Shown piece after piece: positions 60,971 through 64,000 of a stretch of DNA of 64,000 bases. Position numbers and translations under genes: made by a program. The stretch covers positions 124,001-188,000 of the forward strand of contig CAJQUW010012705.1 of NCBI GenBank assembly GCA_907163375.1, in the 5' to 3' direction. A model generated the notes under the pieces. It saw nothing but the letters and a program-made list of their open reading frames with translations, was not told the DNA's origin and ran no database searches. Within the stretch, counting starts at the first letter, position 1, and each line of letters starts with the position of its first letter. The stretch comes from Prostheceraeus crozeri (Eukaryota > Platyhelminthes > Polycladida > Euryleptidae).

Positions 60971-61208
60971 CTGTAAGATTATCTCTGTCACTCAATTTAA
61001 CTTGATCCATCGACAATGAAAGTCCTTTGAAAAGCACCTGAATCTCATGTCGAATCTCCCTCGCCCACATTTTCATCGCCCGTATATCAAAAACGTGGGA
61101 GAATATCCCTGTGTTGGGTGGGTGTCTGACCTCATCAAAAATTGATGTTGGAACACGAGACCACGCTCGTCTTTCATATGGGGGGCCGCCTACTTGTGCT
61201 ACTGGTGA
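60971..61208 (-). CDS. Coding exon of an unidentified gene
   Basis: The minus strand is open from the TAA at 61209-61211 down to a perfect donor (TTACAG|gtaagt) at 60971, leaving in phase 1. The peptide includes PYERRAWSRVPTSIFDEV, then FSHVFDIRAMKMWAREIRHE, IQVLFKGLSLSMDQVK and LSDRDNLT. Codon use and the amphipathic pattern (W-A-x2-I-x2-E-I-x2-L) look like real protein. No ATG lies early in the frame, so the exon probably begins at an acceptor somewhere after 61208. The pattern recalls the N-terminal VWA_N segment of calcium-channel alpha2delta subunits, but this is weak and I do not name it. Neighbouring exons were not found. Confidence 0.45.
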
Positions 61209-61599
61209 TTATGGCTAGTGTGAAATCCTGTGAGCTCCTATTCACTTATCTCAGCTTGAATCTGACTTCAGATTATTTCTTGAGTTATTATGCAAGATTG
61301 AAGCGACTTATGTCTAATTATGGGAACTTAAACCAAATTAGATGGTTGATTACTCCATAATTTCCGTAACAATAGATAAAGAATTTACCAAATCGGAAGT
61401 TCTTCTCAATTATTTGTAGTCGTCAATAAATATGTTTTGTTCGTAGGAACCCAGTAAAAAAAACTATTTTTCAATGACAAAAGGTGTTGGTAGATAGTAT
61501 AGAATTTCAAAATTACACTGACGTATGTCTTATTCATTGTACATCGACGCTTTTTATATACCATCTTTATCACGGATTATAAACATTAATTCGATTCAA

Positions 61600-62060
61600 A
61601 TTTATTGATGTCAATTAATTGATCACTCAGGAACTCAAATTTCCATCAATTGATGGCATGATGCATCAATTATCATATAATTGATTGCATCATTTCCTTT
61701 GTCAATTAACTGAATGACTCAAATTCCGATTACAATATATTGTTTTTGTTTTTAAGAAATACCTGTTTGATGTGATTTTTCGGAATTATGTTAAAAATAG
61801 GTCCAATCTCTGCTTATAGGATTCTTCATCAGGCATTTCTTTATTGCTAATATACAGCACCTTATCATTGACTTACATTAAGAAATCAGCAGAGATCATC
61901 AAAAAAATTGATTGATGTCCATTAATTGCTTATCCAATATTTGCAATTCCAATTCATTGATCGCATATAACTTCAGCTACATGTACAATTACATTATTGT
62001 TCACGAATACCAATTTCAATTGATTGATTGAAAAGACCAATTTAATTGCAATCAATTTTT
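61600..62060. repeat. Region dense in CAATTGAT / CAATTAAT words
   Basis: Words of the type TCAATTGATG, ATAATTGATTG, TCAATTAATTG and TTCAATTGATTGATTG recur irregularly across about 450 bases in both orientations. Spacing is not periodic. It may be a degenerate repeat or merely AT-rich drift. Confidence 0.35.
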
Positions 62061-63004
62061 TATTATGTCTGATTTTTATGTCATTGTGGTCATCTCACTA
62101 TTGGCATGAAGACTGAACGTTCCATGCAATTGTATTGAGTAGCACTGATTGTTTTAGAGTCGCTGATGAATTTGATGATCTGTGGTCAGTAATAAGTCAC
62201 AGCTATACCTACGAGCGGTTTCGGTTGATATTGAATAGGCCATCACTAAACATGTTCTGAGTTAGAAACGACCAGTCTGGCAAGCACTTTGTATTAAAAT
62301 CCCCAGTATGTACAGATTCTACGTTTGTTAGTGTCATTCAATTTTGCCATGGACTTTTGTAAGTCGGAGATCATCTAGCTAGATAGCATGATGTTTCATA
62401 CAAAATAGTCAACTTCATAGACAAAATTGAGAGTGAATGCATGAAAGGTATCACTAACAGAAATCATAACATAATCATCATCATCATTCATACGTGTAGC
62501 ACACGGCTAGTGATAAACCCAACTATATAGTGGATGAATGACCTCTCCATGACTAAATGAGCATATAAGTCACTGTAAAATTCTAAATTCTTTGCAAGTT
62601 AAACAAGCTGCAAATTACAAGTGAACTGACTATCGAAACTGCATCATACAGGTAGACAAATGGTCCAAATGAATTGTTGTGAAACACTTCCAGATATTAA
62701 TAAAAGCTTCATAGGCGGTGAGAAGCAAAATCTCGGTGTGTCAATGATATCAGTTTTTCACTCAAAATATATGCCATCTTCGAAAGTGCTCGTTTACTCG
62801 GACAATCAATTCTCAACAGACACATCCTTGGACAGCATTGACACACCACAGCATGCAAGTGCGAAATGCGGTGTGGAAAATGCTTTGTGACTCTAGCGAA
62901 AGTTAACAATTTGATTCATATAGAAGACTCACGAAAGACGTTGTTTTTGCATAAGGTGCAAAACATCAGGTGGGATGATTCAGATGAACGCAGGAGAAGT
63001 AGCG
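62061..63004. other. No recognisable feature
   Basis: An open frame at 62660-62890 (76 residues) has no motif. Nothing supported. Confidence 0.4.
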
Positions 63005-63719
63005 GGCAGCCAGAAAGAGTTTCTGCAGGGACGATGTCGAAAATGAGACTCACAAAATGATGTACACCCTATGCTCACTATGAATCTGCCAGTCTGCCGA
63101 GTTTTAGTAAGCTCATCTTCTTGTCAGACAGGATTAAAGAAAAACCCATGTAAATCCAAAGGGACGCAGATTGCAGTTTTTGGTAAAAATGAAATTTTTT
63201 ATGTTTTCTCTTGTTTAATGAAAAGTACTAAGCCTAGAGTCATAATTTTTGACATAGAATGTCTTCAGGTCATTTCTTATCATGTTCATCAACATTTATC
63301 TATGAAGCTGCTCACATCCTGATTTGGCAAGCCTCCTACTGTCGGCAAACACCAGTATCTTGTTCCAATTTCTCCACATTGAACCATATTCTCGCATGCA
63401 TCGCCTATCAAAAACATGATAGGATCACATGCACATGATAGGAAATGACCTGAAGATATAGCTTGTCGAAAATTATGGCTCAAGGCTTTAGTACATTTTA
63501 CTTAGAGAAAACATACAAATTTTGTTTCTGCGAATATGAGAGAACTGGTTTCTGCGTCTCATTGAATAAGCATGTGTTTTTCTCTGATCCTGTCTGATAA
63601 GAAGGGCAACCAGCTGGAACTCGCCATGCGCGCAAATTCGTAGAAGGTACAGGTTTTACACCATTTTGTAAAAATTTCATTTTCAGCCTCGTTCTCTGCA
63701 GAAACTCGCTCTGGCTGCC
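63005..63719. mobile_element. Palindromic MITE, copy C
   Basis: The left end GCAGCCAGAAAGAGTTTCTGC and the right end, read backwards GGCAGCCAGAGCGAGTTTCTGC, are near identical. The arms stay alignable for some 300 bases, including TCAGACAGGAT-A-AGAAAAAC, TATGTTTTCTC, CATAATTTT-GACA and CTTCAGGTCATTTC-TATCATG. It is 715 bases long and the best-preserved of the three copies. No protein is encoded; the frames it opens on both strands are shadows of the repeat. Confidence 0.8.
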
Positions 63720-64000
63720 TTACCGTAACTGGAAGTCGAATTGATGAGCTTAACGAGGATTGATTATTTTGATTCATTAGTAAAAAAGTAGATATCGAGC
63801 GATGAATCTCAAGTTCGGATTCGTGCACTTCGATCATATTCGCGGATTCGAATGCTTGCGCCCAGCCTTGATTGAATGTGAGTTAGAAAGAGGCATTGAA
63901 ATTTGCATCAATTGTACAGACTGGTGCTGATCATTTTGTATTTTAAGATAGAAGAATAAAGTTGATAATGTTGTAGTTTGCTTCACGAATCCGGGTGATA
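63720..64000. other. No recognisable feature
   Basis: AT-rich flank to the end of the window; nothing supported. Confidence 0.4.

Noticed and set aside
61142-61360. A plus-strand frame with a signal-peptide-like start (MGGRLLVLLVIMASV)
   Set aside because: It lies opposite the better supported minus-strand exon 60971-61208, has no donor in a suitable place, and its hydrophobic run is the antisense of that region.
63071-63837. Open frames on both strands near the right end
   Set aside because: They lie in the inverted arms of MITE copy C and mirror one another.

Overview
The window is AT-rich eukaryotic DNA from an animal, with long introns, GT-AG splice sites and many decayed transposons. 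The only gene that can be named with confidence is a forkhead transcription factor, best read as FoxAB. Vertebrates lack that class, while lophotrochozoans, ambulacrarians, cephalochordates and cnidarians have it. With the repeat content (Harbinger, hAT, LINE and Penelope-like relics), this points to a non-vertebrate animal, probably marine. I cannot fix the phylum.

Layout. 1-11 kb is a transposon field: a nearly complete two-gene PIF/Harbinger element (973-3227), a cluster of palindromic CCACGTGG sites near 5.5 kb, a hAT terminus near 6.5 kb, a LINE fragment at 7.5-8.5 kb and an opposite-strand LINE remnant at 9.5-10 kb. 11.4-22.9 kb is the minus-strand forkhead gene. Four coding exons join in matching phases into 1755 bases (584 residues). 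Two introns, both phase 1, cut the forkhead domain. A tRNA-type SINE, a hammerhead-like Penelope scrap and a palindromic MITE lie in its introns.

24-35 kb carries a candidate second minus-strand gene made of very short exons (34862-34875, 26828-26872, 25042-25101 and possibly 23998-24044). All junctions joined so far are phase 2. I cannot name its product. 39-49 kb holds a head-to-head palindrome with a hammerhead-like core in each arm, a LINE relic, a 118-base tandem duplication and a nested pair of transposons. In that pair a TTAA-flanked element with ~460-base inverted repeats and a Cys/His-rich exon sits inside a copy of a ~0.65-kb palindromic MITE. The same MITE recurs at 19.2 and 63.0 kb.

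49-64 kb contains piggyBac-like sequence, a Penelope-type GIY-YIG relic (52 kb), an interleaved cluster of inverted repeats sharing one terminal motif (54-56.8 kb), a GC-rich block (57-57.9 kb) and a good coding exon with a splice donor on the minus strand (60971-61208), whose family I can only guess.

The genes show no operon-like cooperation. The structure of note is the forkhead gene, the short-exon gene upstream of it, and the layered transposon families. All identifications are by eye from translated motifs, splice signals and repeat alignment; no database search was possible.
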